Part shown: positions 63,899-64,000 of the stretch, one piece after another
Layout: every line of letters starts with the position of its first letter
Numbering within the stretch: the stretch's first letter is position 1
NCBI GenBank assembly: GCA_029547205.1
Contig: JAKPPT010000115.1
Coordinates: 1 to 64,000 of the forward strand
Direction: 5' to 3'
Length of the DNA stretch: 64,000 nucleotides
DNA from: Spirochaetota bacterium
Lineage (GTDB): Bacteria; Spirochaetota; Spirochaetia; Treponematales; UBA12059
Notes under the pieces: model-generated
The model's input: only the letters and a program-made list of their open reading frames with translations
Told to the model about the DNA's origin: nothing
The model's database searches: none
Position numbers and translations under genes: made by a program

Positions 63899-64000
63899 TT
63901 ATTGCCCTGTTACCTGAGCTGGAATTCTCTGCCGGGCAATTGGTATAAAACCCTTGCCAATCTGATAGAAATCCTGTGCTACCAGTATCGTTCGCATTGA
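63899..64000 (-). CDS. carboxy-terminal end of a gene running off the window
   Basis: An open frame on the minus strand runs from the window edge to a TAA at 63899-63901, with 33 sense codons ending ...ILVAQDFYQIGKGF, then ...PAQVTGQ. Codon use looks coding and the frame is open to the edge, but the fragment is too short to identify. Its stop lies 5 bases from the first CRISPR-like repeat. Confidence 0.4.
   Translation of the reverse strand, partial: SMRTILVAQDFYQIGKGFIPIARQRIPAQVTGQ

Overview
The window looks like a chromosome segment of a diderm, probably anaerobic, low-to-mid-GC bacterium, most likely a spirochaete (Spirochaetota, Treponema-like). I infer this from several things together: a full V/A-type ATPase operon instead of an F-type one, a threonyl-tRNA synthetase that starts directly at the editing domain (as I recall for Borrelia-type enzymes), a NusG-domain-II/Gx-transporter pair, an outer-membrane barrel with a LolA-like carrier, a flavodiiron protein, methylglyoxal synthase, and many c-di-GMP and chemotaxis proteins. 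No rRNA gene or other decisive marker is present, so the assignment is an inference.

Layout. 1-0.6 kb: a decayed transposase. 0.6-6.4 kb (+): a five-gene operon (ABC ATPase, two FtsX-like permeases, LolA-like carrier, outer-membrane barrel). 6.5-12 kb (-): an SH3-domain lipoprotein gene, then thrS-DUF1361-flavodiiron protein, with thrS preceded by a T-box leader. 12.2-15 kb: ssb, an IclR regulator, a HAD phosphatase and a small membrane protein. 15.3-20.2 kb: tRNA-Leu(GAG), aldose epimerase, RluA-type pseudouridine synthase, a REC-PAS-GGDEF-EAL protein and an EIIA-Ntr-like protein. 20.4-29.6 kb (-): the V-ATPase operon in the order G/H-C-I-K-F-E-A-B-D, ending with a universal stress protein. 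29.7-34.7 kb (+): a lipoprotein and a partner-switching module (two SpoIIE-type phosphatases, a STAS protein, a HATPase kinase). 34.8-37.7 kb (-): dihydroorotate-dehydrogenase-like protein, hotdog thioesterase, 2Fe-2S ferredoxin and a GAF-GGDEF protein. 37.8-39.4 kb: a 35-bp tandem repeat array, a promoter with a TetR-type operator, and an SDR-family gene. 39.5-44.5 kb: secreted or lipid-anchored proteins, an asparaginase-domain/TetR pair, gamma-carbonic-anhydrase-like protein, a winged-helix regulator and mgsA. 44.7-50 kb (-): a metallo-beta-lactamase/cNMP-binding fusion and a TldD/PmbA pair. 50.3-55.2 kb (-): uppP-ftsK-purK. 55.5-61.2 kb (+): GH1 beta-glucosidase, SlyD, NusG-II protein, Gx transporter and a NIT-domain chemoreceptor. 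61.3-63.7 kb (-): leuS. 63.7-64 kb: a short CRISPR-like repeat cluster and the end of a partial gene.

The most notable non-coding signals are: (1) the T-box leader of thrS with a hairpin able to hide the thrS Shine-Dalgarno sequence; (2) a family of dispersed, MITE-like repeats with related ends, about ten termini, all between genes, from 13.7 to 50.3 kb; (3) three CRISPR-like repeats at exactly 65-bp spacing near the right edge, with no cas genes in view; (4) a five-unit 34-35 bp tandem array in front of an SDR gene whose promoter overlaps a palindromic operator.
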